Source: Anaerobacillus alkalilacustris
GTDB taxonomy: Bacteria > Bacillota > Bacilli > Bacillales > Anaerobacillaceae
Length of the DNA: 64,000 nt
Direction: 5' to 3'
Assembly: GCF_001866005.1 (NCBI RefSeq)
Contig: NZ_MLQR01000029.1
Span: forward strand, 61,754 to 125,753
Made by a program: the position numbers and the translations under genes. Positions 8,972 to 17,517 of this stretch are shown here, piece by piece (positions within the stretch are counted from its first letter, which is position 1; each line of letters begins with the position of its first letter). The notes beneath the pieces are model-generated. The model was not told where the DNA came from. It saw only the letters and a program-made list of their open reading frames with translations, and ran no database searches.

Positions 8972-9133
8972 AAAAGCTGAAATTCAATCAATAGCGTTTT
9001 TCCTCCATTCCCCACTAATAAAAGTTTTCCTATATCGGACATTTAGGGGCCGTTTATCCCCCACCTAAACTTTCAATTATCTTAAGTTTTGAGGTCGGGA
9101 TCTTACTGCCCCTTAAAAACGGAATAAATTGTG
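8972..9133 (+). repeat. Repeat family B, copy 1
   Basis: Shares AAAGCTGAA, TATATCGGAC, TTAGGGGC and TACTGCCCCTTAA with the copies at 53982 and 63207. The TTTAGGGGC and GCCCCTTAAA arms form the outer stem, and ATCCC..ACCT with AGGT.GGGAT form an inner stem. Confidence 0.65.
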
Positions 9134-9134
9134 G

Positions 9135-9183
9135 CATATAAAAAACCTTAGCGCTATTGAATTTTGGCACTCAGGTTTCTAGT
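9135..9183 (-). terminator. Possible terminator of the CwlD-like gene
   Basis: On the minus strand AACCTGAGTGC pairs imperfectly with GCGCTAAGGTT, followed by T6. It lies about 90 bases past the stop codon. Confidence 0.5.
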
Positions 9184-9269
9184 TTGCTTTTTTATTATCC
9201 CACTTAATATGATAAATGTCTGACCCTTGTTTACATACTAACTTTTATAAAGTCAATAAAGTTTTGGCC

Positions 9270-9965
9270 CTACTGTCCGAGTTCATTATCATAAGGATAC
9301 AGTAAAAAGTATTCCTCTATTGCTCGAACCATTGCAGCAACAATTTCATTCTGTGAATCATCACTAGTCAACATTTGAAAATCTTCATTGTTACTAAGAT
9401 ATCCTAATTCTACAATAATTGATGGCATATCCATATTTTTCATAAGAAAATACGGTTTCCCCTTTCGTGGATATTTTTTAATTCCATAATAATTATTTAG
9501 ATAATCTTGAATAATGTTTGCCAAATGATAACTTTCTCCACTTACTTGATAAATAATGACGGGCCCTCTAAGGTATTTATTTTTTGACCAATTCACATGT
9601 AGACTAATAAAAATTTTAGGTTTAAGTGCATCTGCAATTAATTTCCTCTGTTTTAAATCCTTTAAATGCCTACTTAATCCAGGTAATCTACTGTCATCAC
9701 TTAACGTGTAGTCGTGAATTCTAGTGATTCCCACGTGATAAGATTTATTCTTTAATTCATTATACAATTTTATCCCAAAATCTAAATTAAGATCTTTTTC
9801 TAATATGCCATTTGCAGATGTTCCACCATCAATACCACCATGACCAACGTCAATAATAATATCGTAAGGGGATAAATCCGGATATGCAAAGGCGGATAAT
9901 TTAGATGGTAGGAAAAATAAAATAATAATACTTAATAACAGCACTTTTTTTAATGACTTAACCAT
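9270..9965 (-). CDS. N-acetylmuramoyl-L-alanine amidase, CwlD-like (Amidase_3)
   Basis: A 231-residue exported cell-wall hydrolase that cuts the bond between muramic acid and L-alanine. An N-terminal signal or anchor segment (residues 5-25) is followed by one Amidase_3 domain: IIIDVGHGG (zinc ligand His42), ILEKDLN (Glu56), ISLHVN (His123) and IIVELGYLSN (catalytic Glu186). The size and single-domain layout match CwlD, which makes muramic delta-lactam in spore cortex, but the genomic position is not that of the main cwlD locus, so this may be a paralogue. No binding repeats are fused. Confidence 0.8.
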   Translation of the reverse strand: MVKSLKKVLLLSIIILFFLPSKLSAFAYPDLSPYDIIIDVGHGGIDGGTSANGILEKDLNLDFGIKLYNELKNKSYHVGITRIHDYTLSDDSRLPGLSRHLKDLKQRKLIADALKPKIFISLHVNWSKNKYLRGPVIIYQVSGESYHLANIIQDYLNNYYGIKKYPRKGKPYFLMKNMDMPSIIVELGYLSNNEDFQMLTSDDSQNEIVAAMVRAIEEYFLLYPYDNELGQ

Positions 9966-10112
9966 GTCCTCAACACCTCTAGTAAAATAACTTCAGCAGT
10001 ATGTATTTGTATTCATTAAAAATGAATTTTCAAAAAAATTAACATACATCAAATTCAAAATATTAAGCTAATTAGATCGTTATTTATAATATCTAACTCC
10101 ATACAAATTATT

Positions 10113-10148
10113 TCATACTGCTAACTCAATATGAGCTAGCAGTATGTT
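10113..10148. repeat. Hairpin upstream of the CwlD-like gene
   Basis: CATACTGCTA pairs with TAGCAGTATG around a short loop, giving a near-perfect inverted repeat without a T run. Role unknown. Confidence 0.6.
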
Positions 10149-10178
10149 TACAAATTTAAATTTAAAGTTAAACATATC

Positions 10179-10436
10179 AAGAAAAGCGCAAGCGCCTTGG
10201 TCACGAGCGAAAGGCACTGGAAGGCCTTTGACAGAAGCCGCTCTTTGGCTTCCTACGTGCTTCTGCGTCTTCTAGTATTGCTATCGTAGTAAGCTTCCTC
10301 GAAGCAAAGCTGCATGAAGCTATTCAGAGACGTTATTCATGTAGTTATTGAAGTCAGTAGCTTGACTGAAGTGACCGAGCTCGTAGGCGCTGAAGCTAGA
10401 CAGTTTCCAAGTTAGAAATTTATAAATTCTGATTAA
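10179..10436 (+). repeat. Repeat family A, copy 2
   Basis: Left end GAAAAGCGCAAGCGCC, right end GAGCTCGTAGGCGCTGAAGC and then the conserved tail ending TATAAATTCTGATT. It lies in direct tandem with the next copy. The internal frame is open from ATG 10312 (MKLFRDVIHV, then VIEVSSLTEV). Confidence 0.85.
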
Positions 10437-10438
10437 AC

Positions 10439-10732
10439 CAGAAAAGCGCAAGGCGCCCGTCTATCGGCGACAAACACTGGAAGGTCGGCAGTAGCGGTCT
10501 GCTCCTTGACCGCAATTTATGTGCTTCTGCGTCTGACAGCAATGCTTCGAAGTAAGCTTCCTTGAAGCAGTGTTTTGTGCGACGAGTAATCGCAGGAGCA
10601 AAGTAGTATGAAGCATCATCAAAGAAGCAATCCAGGAAGTCAGTGAAGTCAGAAACTTGACTGAAGTGATCGAGCCGATGGCGCCTGGAGCTAGACAGTT
10701 TCCAAGTTAGAAATTAATAAATTCTGATTATA
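10439..10732 (+). repeat. Repeat family A, copy 3 (variant ends)
   Basis: Left end GCGCAAGGCGCCCGTCTATC and right end GAGCCGATGGCGCCTGGAGC. Both ends differ from copy 2, yet remain complementary (GGCGCC with GGCGCC, ATCGGC with GCCGAT). The right end abuts the selO stop codon at 10740. Confidence 0.85.
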
Positions 10733-10739
10733 TCAAAAA

Positions 10740-12215
10740 CTAAGTACCACAAAAGGTTCGATACGGACGGGCTAAATCCGGTGGGAGTTTACAGTATTCA
10801 GCCTGTTTTTCCGAGTGTGCAAAAGGATTTGAAAGGGCCTCAACAAGACTCTCCATCACACTGTAATCGTTATGTTTCACTGCTGCGTCCAGTGCTTCTT
10901 CTACCCTATGATTACGTGGGATTACCGCAGGGTTAGAATTTTTCATCAATTGATACGAGTCTGCTTTAGATTCGGTTTGTCTACCAAGTCTTGATTGCCA
11001 TAATTTATACCAATCAGAGAAATCTTTTGTCCTAAAAAATTCGCTTTGATCATACTTTTCAAAAGTTATAGCAAGGAACGTATTAGTATAATCCACACGA
11101 TGCTTTTGCATTATACTAAGTAGACCTTCAATTAGAGCTTCATCCTTTATCTCTTCATTAAATATCCCCAGTTTTGCTCGCATTCCCGAAAGCCACTTAG
11201 AACGATACAACTTTGTAAAATCAGAAAGGACACCTTGTGCAAGTTTGACAGCTTCTTCCTCATTTTCATTAAGCAACGGTAATAAAGTTTCGGCAAATCT
11301 TGCAAGATTCCATCCAGCAATATGAGGCTGATTGCCATAGGCATACCGTCCTTGACGATCTATAGAACTGAAGACTGTCGCTGGATCATATGTATCCATA
11401 AACGCACACGGACCGTAATCAATTGTTTCTCCACTTAGGGCCATATTGTCAGTATTCATCACCCCATGGATAAAACCAACCAACTGCCATTTGGCGATAA
11501 GTTCTGCTTGACGCTTACCAATTTCTTCTAACAAGAAAAGATAGCGATTCGGGGCATCTCCAACGTCTGGGTAGTGTCTTTGTATTGTATAATCTGCTAG
11601 AGCTTGAAGCTCTTCTTTAGTTCCCCAGTTTGAAATATATTGAAACGTACCAACACGTAGATGACTAATAGCGACACGAGTCAATATTGCACCAGGAAGT
11701 TCGGTTTCGCGCAATACTATCTCACCGGTTGTTACAACCGCTAAACTACGAGTAGTAGGAATATTCAGTGCGTACATAGCTTCACAAATAATGTATTCAC
11801 GTAGCATCGGTCCAAGCGCAGCTCTACCATCACCACCTCTGGAGTAAGGTGTTCGACCCGATCCTTTAAGTTGGATATCAAAACGCTCTCCTTGTGGATT
11901 AATTTGTTCGCCAAGAAGTATAGCGCGCCCGTCTCCTAACATGTTAAAATATCCGAATTGATGCCCTGCATAAGCCTGAGCAAGAGGCAATGCACCTTGA
12001 GGAATTTTATTTCCTGCAAACACCTCTAACCCATCATTACTTTGTAAAGCTTCGACGTCCAACCCCAAGGATGTTGCCAATCGTTCGTTGAGAATGATTA
12101 ACTCTGGTGAAGTTACTGGTGTTGGGTTTAGTTTGGAAAAAAATATTTCTGGTAGACGAGCATAACTATTGTCAAAATTCCAAGCCATTCCTAATGTTTC
12201 TTTTCCTTTTGTCAT
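10740..12215 (-). CDS. selO: Protein adenylyltransferase SelO (YdiU family)
   Basis: SelO is a pseudokinase-fold enzyme that transfers AMP from ATP to Ser, Thr or Tyr of target proteins, linked to redox homeostasis. This copy has 491 residues, full family length. Visible signatures are [16 protein letters not shown] (116-131, nucleotide binding), HGVMNTDNM (250-258, catalytic loop) and DYGPCAFMD (266-274, metal binding). The C-terminus ends FCGT, as in bacterial members. AAGGTGAT precedes the start codon. The gene lies downstream of a Crp/Fnr gene with a hairpin between them, and a family A repeat abuts its 3' end. Confidence 0.92.
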   Translation of the reverse strand: MTKGKETLGMAWNFDNSYARLPEIFFSKLNPTPVTSPELIILNERLATSLGLDVEALQSNDGLEVFAGNKIPQGALPLAQAYAGHQFGYFNMLGDGRAILLGEQINPQGERFDIQLKGSGRTPYSRGGDGRAALGPMLREYIICEAMYALNIPTTRSLAVVTTGEIVLRETELPGAILTRVAISHLRVGTFQYISNWGTKEELQALADYTIQRHYPDVGDAPNRYLFLLEEIGKRQAELIAKWQLVGFIHGVMNTDNMALSGETIDYGPCAFMDTYDPATVFSSIDRQGRYAYGNQPHIAGWNLARFAETLLPLLNENEEEAVKLAQGVLSDFTKLYRSKWLSGMRAKLGIFNEEIKDEALIEGLLSIMQKHRVDYTNTFLAITFEKYDQSEFFRTKDFSDWYKLWQSRLGRQTESKADSYQLMKNSNPAVIPRNHRVEEALDAAVKHNDYSVMESLVEALSNPFAHSEKQAEYCKLPPDLARPYRTFCGT

Positions 12216-12264
12216 CGTATCACCTTTTATTCTTTGTCATTTTTTATATTTCAACTTTTTAAAT

Positions 12265-12303
12265 AACGAAAGAAATCATAGGTACTCTATGATTTCTTTC
12301 GTT
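12265..12303. terminator. Strong hairpin between the Crp/Fnr and selO genes
   Basis: AACGAAAGAAATCATA pairs with TATGATTTCTTTCGTT around a 7-base loop. It probably ends transcripts of the Crp/Fnr gene, although the T run is short. Confidence 0.6.
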
Positions 12304-12319
12304 AACGTTTCTACATAAA

Positions 12320-12380
12320 CATAAAGCTGAATCAGTGGGGGTTTCGTATCCGCCAATGATTGTTAGGTTAAAATACTGCT
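12320..12380 (+). repeat. Repeat family B, partial copy (first hairpin only)
   Basis: Reads ATAAAGCTGAA, then AATCAGTGGGGG pairing with CCGCCAATGATT, then GTTAGGTTAA. The same order is seen at the start of the copies at 53982 and 63207. Confidence 0.5.
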
Positions 12381-12488
12381 TTTAGTTTCTACTTCCGTTT
12401 ATTAATTATTCCACTTCTCAGCCACTTAGTAATGCTAGTAAGCCTTTTTTATTTTTCACTAGCAATTGTTTATTTCCAATTAGGGATA

Positions 12489-13130
12489 TTAATCCCAATC
12501 TCTCAAATTTTGCAATTTACGACTGATTGTTTCTCTTGTTACACCTACATAACTTGAAATTTCCTCACGAGTAATTGGTAACTGAATAAAAAGACCCTCT
12601 TGCTTTTTTATTCCAAATTTTTCTTCGAACTCTAAAATCATGTGAGCAATTCTAATCTCAGGGTCCTTTGTTGCTAAATTTTGCGCTAAATTTTCTGTAT
12701 GTGTCAGTCGTTTTGTCACTGCTTTTAATAACTTTAGAGCTATTTGAGGGTTTGCTTCGATAATGTTATCAATATCTTTTTTCATTAGCATACATATCTC
12801 GGTATCCTCAATGGCATATGCACAGAAATTATTACCTTCATCATGATTAAATAAGTGAAGTTCACCAAAAAAATCACCGCTAGTCATAATATAAAGAATT
12901 TGCTCCTTCCCAAGAAGAGTAAATTTAGATACTTTTACTAGCCCTTTATTGATAATAAATAACGTCTCTGATTTATCGCCTTCATCGATCAATATTTGTC
13001 CTTTCTGGAAAGATCGATGTTTTGTCATTTTTGTAATTTTCATAATTTCATCATCAGATAACGACCCAAAAATCGGTACCTTTTTTGGAAATGGATCATT
13101 TATATCATGGGTACATATTTGTCTCTTCAT
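12489..13130 (-). CDS. Crp/Fnr-family transcription regulator
   Basis: A 213-residue DNA-binding regulator. The N-terminal cyclic-nucleotide-type beta barrel (about residues 20-130) contains GQILIDEGDKSETLFIINKG and SGDFFGEL, followed by a dimer helix and a winged helix-turn-helix (TREEISSYVGVTRETISRKL, 187-206). There is only one cysteine near the N-terminus, so a Fnr-type iron-sulfur sensor is unlikely; the effector cannot be read. It is divergently transcribed from scdA, which repairs iron-sulfur clusters after nitric oxide or oxidative damage, so control of that gene is a reasonable inference. Confidence 0.82.
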   Translation of the reverse strand: MKRQICTHDINDPFPKKVPIFGSLSDDEIMKITKMTKHRSFQKGQILIDEGDKSETLFIINKGLVKVSKFTLLGKEQILYIMTSGDFFGELHLFNHDEGNNFCAYAIEDTEICMLMKKDIDNIIEANPQIALKLLKAVTKRLTHTENLAQNLATKDPEIRIAHMILEFEEKFGIKKQEGLFIQLPITREEISSYVGVTRETISRKLQNLRDWD

Positions 13131-13266
13131 AAATAATCACCTATCATAATAATTAGTAACCAAATTATAGCATGAAAAAATTTTTGTCATTGTGATTTAA
13201 GTCCTATTTGAATATTTTTTATAGTACTATACTTAAAATATAATAAAAAAAGGAGTTGGATAATAA

Positions 13267-13965
13267 ATGACAACAATCTTTACTCGTTCTACCAAAACTG
13301 GTGACATCGTTACTAAACTACCTGCTGCAAGCAAAGTTTTCAAACAATATAAAATCGATTTTTGTTGTGGTGGTGATCGCCCAATAGGAGAAGTACTTCA
13401 AGAGCAAGACCTAAATGAAGCAGAAATTTTAAATACACTAAATGAGCTGTATGAAACTAGTAACCGAAGTGATGATGTAAATTGGGCAGCCGCTCCGTTA
13501 GCACAATTAGTCGACCATATAGTAAATAAATATCACGTTTATACAGAAGAAGTTCTAACAGAATTAAATGCGTTTGTAACCAAAGTTTATCGTGTTCACG
13601 GTAATGACCATCCACATTTACGGGAAGTTTATCAAGCATTTTCTGCATTAAAAGCAGAAATGGCCCAACATTTAATTGATGAAGAGCGTGACGTTTTCCC
13701 TCACATTATTGCTTATGAAGAATCAGCATCTCAAAATGAACTAACAAAAGCAAAAGAGGAAATTGCGAAATTAGAGGCTGAACATGAGGCTGCAGGAGAT
13801 CTGCTGAAAAAATTACGAGAAGTAACAAATGATTATCAATTACCTGTTGGGGCTTGCAATACGTATCGATTAACGTATTTGAAACTTGAAGAATTAGAAA
13901 CAATGACACATGAGCATATTCATTTAGAAAACAACATTTTATTTAAGCGTTTATTAAAAGCATAA
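13267..13965 (+). CDS. scdA: Iron-sulfur cluster repair di-iron protein ScdA (RIC family)
   Basis: A 232-residue protein of the YtfE/ScdA family, which restores iron-sulfur clusters damaged by nitric oxide or hydrogen peroxide. The N-terminal ScdA domain carries DFCCGG (Cys33, Cys34). A hemerythrin-like four-helix bundle follows with the expected His and Glu ligands (LVDHIVNKYH, HLIDEERDVFPHI, EAEHEAAG, THEHIHLENNIL). AAGGAG precedes the ATG. Upstream bases carry A/T-rich promoter-like sequence shared with the divergent Crp/Fnr gene. A family A tail and a terminator follow directly. Confidence 0.92.
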   Translation: MTTIFTRSTKTGDIVTKLPAASKVFKQYKIDFCCGGDRPIGEVLQEQDLNEAEILNTLNELYETSNRSDDVNWAAAPLAQLVDHIVNKYHVYTEEVLTELNAFVTKVYRVHGNDHPHLREVYQAFSALKAEMAQHLIDEERDVFPHIIAYEESASQNELTKAKEEIAKLEAEHEAAGDLLKKLREVTNDYQLPVGACNTYRLTYLKLEELETMTHEHIHLENNILFKRLLKA

Positions 13966-14014
13966 AAGCGATTGCGCTAGACCGTTTCTAAGTTAGAAAT
14001 TTTATATTTTCTGG
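13966..14014 (+). repeat. Repeat family A, right-end fragment
   Basis: Reads GATTGCGCTAGACCGTTTCT, then AAGTTAGAAATTTTATATTT, the conserved right end, starting directly after the scdA stop codon. Confidence 0.6.
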
Positions 14015-14026
14015 TGTAAAAAAAGA

Positions 14027-14065
14027 AACCTAACGAGTATAACTAGTTACTTGTTAGGTTTTTTG
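14027..14065 (+). terminator. Terminator of scdA
   Basis: AACCTAACGAGT pairs with ACTTGTTAGGTT, followed by T6 on the plus strand. Confidence 0.85.
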
Positions 14066-14069
14066 TTAC

Positions 14070-14146
14070 ACCAGAATTCAATAGTTCCTAAGTTAGTAAT
14101 GTTTAGCTCCTATCACTCCTAGCCAAGGCGCTTACGTTTTTCTTAT
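14070..14146 (-). repeat. Repeat family A, minimal degenerate copy
   Basis: On the minus strand reads AGAAAAACGTAAGCGCCTTG, then TAGGAGCTAAACATTACTAA, then CTTAGGAACTATTGAATTCT. Both ends are present with almost no centre. Confidence 0.45.
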
Positions 14147-14154
14147 TAATCTAC

Positions 14155-14959
14155 TTGTTACCCTTGTATCACTTCCTACGGCAGCAATTTCCCCTTCTAA
14201 ATTCATCGATTTTAGCCTCTTTTAGAATCTCTTCCAAGTTTCCAATCATATCTGCATATTTAGTTGAACTACCAATTAATACTGCATCGGCTTCTTGAAT
14301 ACTAGCTAATATTTCTACATTTTCAGACTTATCTGCATTAAAAATAGTAGCTTGAATATTGTTAGCTCAAAAACATTTCTTTTAACATGTTCGCGACTTT
14401 CTTTGTGTTACTTCTAATTGTTGTATGGTAACTTTCTTACCTTTCACCGTATCAGCGCTCATCGTAGCATATAAATCAATGTATTTTTGGATATCTGTTC
14501 TTAGAATGTATCCATGGGATGGAGCAATCATCTCTACATCTAATTCATCCAGTGCATTCATTAATGTACGAACATATCTCCTATGTGGATGAATAATCGC
14601 ATTGTAATAACCGATAAGGTCTTCCGTTATATCTGTTCCAGCCTCATCATTAAAAAATTTATCGTTTGCTACGTGGGTACTAAAAATATCACACGGAAAC
14701 AAAATTTTATCTTCTATACTATACGTAATCATTGTTTCTTCTGTATGAAGATATGGAGTAGTTTCTTTAAATTTTAATGTTTTCCCACCAATATCTAACG
14801 TATCCCCGTCTTTTACAACTAAAAGTGTTCGTTCATGCAATCTGTACATTTCTATTAGTTCATTTACAGCTGGTTGTGTGCAAATGGTACTTCACGATCA
14901 TCAACCTTACCCACCCAATATACATCCTTAGCTAACATTACTTTATTAAAAGTTTCCAT
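14155..14959 (-). pseudogene. Flavodiiron protein (oxygen/nitric oxide reductase), decayed
   Basis: Starting at ATG 14959 behind AGGAGG, the minus strand reads METFNKVMLAKDVYWVGKVD, the N-terminus of an FprA-type flavodiiron protein. The frame then breaks. The part of the beta-lactamase-like domain holding the HXEXD di-iron ligands is absent, and reading resumes as DTLDIGGKTLKF, LHTEETMITY and FPCDIFSTHV, continuing to APSHGYILR. After 14382 the frame is lost again, and flavodoxin-domain sequence continues (VENVEILASIQEA-like, ADAVLIGSSTKYAD, ending EGEIAAV). At least two frameshifts and one internal deletion are present, so it is not functional. It stands next to scdA, consistent with a former nitric oxide/oxygen defence locus. 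Confidence 0.8.
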
Positions 14960-15059
14960 ATATGATTCTTCCTCCTAAATGAATTTTAATGAGAGTGTTT
15001 CTCAACTGATTTCATAATAAAGTATTTTTAACTTTTTAATCAGGATTCGAATCACATTT

Positions 15060-15090
15060 TGTAAGAAAAACTTGGCTTATCGCCAAGTCC
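15060..15090 (-). terminator. Second hairpin downstream of ccdC
   Basis: On the minus strand ACTTGGC pairs with GCCAAGT across GATAA, followed by TTTTCTT. It also lies upstream of the flavodiiron relic. Confidence 0.6.
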
Positions 15091-15175
15091 TATAGCGAAA
15101 GCCTTAGTTTTTCTTTCACTTTAATCCTTTAGCCAAGTTAAACTTTCTTAAAGTATAAAACAACTTACTTCTTGC

Positions 15176-15219
15176 TCAAAAAAAAAAAAAAACAATGGTT
15201 ATCTTTCTAACCATTGTTC
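15176..15219 (-). terminator. Terminator overlapping the ccdC stop codon
   Basis: On the minus strand AACAATGGTTA pairs with TAACCATTGTT, followed by a run of 14 T. The stop codon of ccdC (15199-15201) lies in the hairpin. Confidence 0.9.
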
Positions 15220-15714
15220 ATTGCCATTTATTTGAAATCCATTTGCCTTTTTTGATTTTTCAAGTTCTCTCTCTAATGCTTTAAAACCAATATACATAGA
15301 AATTCGCCATGGTACGATCATACCATAAGCTAAGATGAAGAACATTCCACTTAATTGAACAGGGGCGATGTAGAAACCTAAAACGTATTTTAATATAAGA
15401 CGTACAATTAAAAGCCCGATTAGTAAAAACAAAAATGCTTTTGTTTTCTTTAAATAGATATCATTATTTTTTATCTCAAATTTAGATGTCCTTACTAAAA
15501 ATATTGAAAAGAACAATCCAATTGCTAATGCTTCTAATACTTGAGAAAAACTAATTTGCGCGGGAGGATATAAAAACATAAAAAATCCAGTAGACATAAA
15601 TACCGGTGGTAAAATAATCTTTTTTACAGTTGCTGGTTTTTTCGCTGCCCTCATACGTATAAAAAATGCTAAAAAACCCATAAAAATAGCCATACCAGTT
15701 GCTAAAAACGTCAT
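15199..15714 (-). CDS. ccdC: CcdC-family membrane protein
   Basis: A 171-residue membrane protein with about five hydrophobic segments, matching the CcdC/YneN-like family found with cytochrome c maturation genes in Bacillus. Recognisable blocks are FIRMRAAKKPATVKKIILPP, FMSTGFFMFLYPP, SIFLVRTSKFEIKNN and YGMIVPWRISMYIGF. In B. subtilis ccdC lies near ccdA, but loss has no clear cytochrome c phenotype, so its role is unsettled. Here it is alone, with a GGGGG-rich ribosome site and a strong terminator. Confidence 0.82.
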   Translation of the reverse strand: MTFLATGMAIFMGFLAFFIRMRAAKKPATVKKIILPPVFMSTGFFMFLYPPAQISFSQVLEALAIGLFFSIFLVRTSKFEIKNNDIYLKKTKAFLFLLIGLLIVRLILKYVLGFYIAPVQLSGMFFILAYGMIVPWRISMYIGFKALERELEKSKKANGFQINGNEQWLER

Positions 15715-15944
15715 AATGAAATCCCCCCTTATCTCAATTTACACTATTGACATAATTATAACACAAATATTTTATTTTATTACAATTAAATTAGTTTCCG
15801 AGGATATGTATTTACCCATTCTATTGTGAAGTGAGACCCCAACCTCATATCTTTTAATGAATCGAATAATTTCCGATGCTAAACGTAAACCTCACTGCTA
15901 TAGTTTTTAAATTATTTTTGCTCGTAATAATGCAAAATATTATT
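15715..15944. other. Intergenic region between ccdC and bioC
   Basis: A short AT-rich gap at the 3' end of the biotin operon. No clear terminator or gene was recognised. Confidence 0.4.
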
Positions 15945-16778
15945 TTACTGGTCCTCTGTTCTTACGTAATGAATGCTTATATACATGCAATGGTATGTCG
16001 CTCTAACCCCTTTTACTTCACGGTAATTTTTTTCATAAAAACGAATCAATTCTTTGAAAAAAGTAGGAGGCAGATAAACGTTTTCTTGATTACTATTACT
16101 AGCACCAATCTTTTTGATTGAGGTAAGAAAATCACGTACTGATGGAAAATATTCATATTCAATCATTTGCTTACCTTTTATATCAAAATTAGCTAAAAAT
16201 GTAAAAAGGAGCGATGTTTCGCAAAACTGATAAAGAGTTTCGAACGAGAAAAAAGACTGTCCTAAAGGACGAATACTACAATGCCCAAGTTGTTCTTTCA
16301 CTTGATTATACGAATTATGAAGTTCTTGAAACGTTCTGTTCCCAAACGTTGAGAACGTTAGAATTCCATCTTCTCTCAAAAAAAGTAGTAACCGTTTTAT
16401 AACTTCCTCAAAATCATTTACCCATTGGAATGTTGCATTTGAAACAATGATATCATAATTTCCCTTAAGTGATATCTCTTCAATATCTCCGCATAAAAAC
16501 GTAACTGACATTCCCTTTAATTTTTCTTTGGCTACTTCAATCATTCCAGGTGCCAAATCAACAGCTGTAATTTTCGCGTTCGGAAATATCATACATAATT
16601 GTTTGGTTAAATATCCTGTTCCACAACCAATTTCAAGAATATTAATCTCTTTATCATTTTTTTCTTTGTCTATTGTTTTGATTAATTCCTTTGCCATGAT
16701 CTTTTGAACATTTGCATACTTATCATATGTTCTTGAATTCCTACTGAATCGCCTCTGCAAAAGTTTTTTATCAATCAT
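15945..16778 (-). CDS. bioC: Malonyl-ACP O-methyltransferase BioC
   Basis: BioC methylates the free carboxyl of malonyl-ACP with SAM so that the fatty acid machinery can build pimeloyl-ACP methyl ester. 277 residues from ATG 16778, which overlaps the bioH stop (ATGATTGA), implying translational coupling; a GTG four codons upstream is less likely. The SAM-binding motif is ILEIGCGTGYLTKQL (about residues 45-59), then AVDLAPGMIEVA and FDIIVSNATFQW-like NYDIIVSNATFQWV. It is the last gene of the bioADBFHC operon. Confidence 0.92.
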   Translation of the reverse strand: MIDKKLLQRRFSRNSRTYDKYANVQKIMAKELIKTIDKEKNDKEINILEIGCGTGYLTKQLCMIFPNAKITAVDLAPGMIEVAKEKLKGMSVTFLCGDIEEISLKGNYDIIVSNATFQWVNDFEEVIKRLLLFLREDGILTFSTFGNRTFQELHNSYNQVKEQLGHCSIRPLGQSFFSFETLYQFCETSLLFTFLANFDIKGKQMIEYEYFPSVRDFLTSIKKIGASNSNQENVYLPPTFFKELIRFYEKNYREVKGVRATYHCMYISIHYVRTEDQ

Positions 16779-17514
16779 ACTGTATCTCACTTTCTAGAAA
16801 ACTATAAATCCATTTCAAACATAAATCCTCATGTGTAAAAAATGGAATGTGACCAGCATCCTCTAACACATTTAACCTTGTATTATCTTTCATTTGTTCA
16901 TATATAAACACAGAAGCTTCATAGGGACAAATCGAATCACTTTTACCATGAATTAACATAGTTGGAATGTTAATGTTTTCAAGGTGCATCCTAACATCAG
17001 TTTCAAATAAATACGTTAATCCCAACGTTAGGGATGAAAGCCGATCTCCTTGGAACTTATCCTGAACTATTTGCAAAAATTTTTTATCAAATCCTTTATT
17101 TTTTTCGTTACAAGAAAATAATGAATGATAAAATGTAAAAAGAGTTTTATCTTTATCTATGACTAACTGCTTTTTCATATGGTTTACAATACGAGCCTTC
17201 CAACCGTATAAATAATCTCCTTTCGATGTAAAACTGCTCGTACCCCCTATACATATCAAGCCTTTGAACCGCTCTGGAATTAAGCTTGCCACTTCAAAAG
17301 CAACAACCGATCCTAATGACCAACCTAAAAGCACAATCGGCTGATTAATAGACATAACCATATTTAATAAACGAGTTTTAAAGTCTGTTAATCTTTCAAT
17401 TTTTCTCCAATCAATACACGTGACTTGAAACGATTTTTGAAGTTCAATTTGGAGCGGTCCAAACACTTCTTTTTCTATTCCCCAACCAGAGAGCATAATA
17501 ATGTGTGGCTTCAT
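16771..17514 (-). CDS. bioH: Pimeloyl-ACP methyl ester esterase BioH
   Basis: A 247-residue alpha/beta hydrolase. It removes the methyl group that BioC added, once the chain reaches seven carbons, and so stops elongation. The nucleophile elbow is LGWSLGSV (Ser around 85), the acid lies in HGKSDSICP and the base in DAGHIPFF. The protein starts MKPHIIMLSGWG, 4 bases after the bioF stop, with GAGGTGATT inside the bioF end as ribosome site. The position between bioF and bioC makes the role firm although sequence identity within this fold is loose. Confidence 0.88.
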   Translation of the reverse strand: MKPHIIMLSGWGIEKEVFGPLQIELQKSFQVTCIDWRKIERLTDFKTRLLNMVMSINQPIVLLGWSLGSVVAFEVASLIPERFKGLICIGGTSSFTSKGDYLYGWKARIVNHMKKQLVIDKDKTLFTFYHSLFSCNEKNKGFDKKFLQIVQDKFQGDRLSSLTLGLTYLFETDVRMHLENINIPTMLIHGKSDSICPYEASVFIYEQMKDNTRLNVLEDAGHIPFFTHEDLCLKWIYSFLESEIQYD

Positions 17515-17517
17515 AAC

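Noticed and set aside
9270-9965. CwlD-like amidase as part of a prophage lysis module
   Set aside because: There is no holin or phage structural gene nearby, and the signal peptide plus single-domain layout fits a chromosomal cell-wall enzyme.
10439-10735. CRISPR array
   Set aside because: Family A copies are long, variable in length and not separated by regular unique spacers; no cas genes are present.
13131-13266. Fnr-type operator TGTGA-N6-TCACA between the Crp/Fnr and scdA genes
   Set aside because: Only one half-site (TTGTGA) is visible and the second arm does not match.
15178-15192. Homopolymer run as a frameshift or sequencing error
   Set aside because: The run is the T tract of the ccdC terminator on the minus strand and does not interrupt a coding frame.
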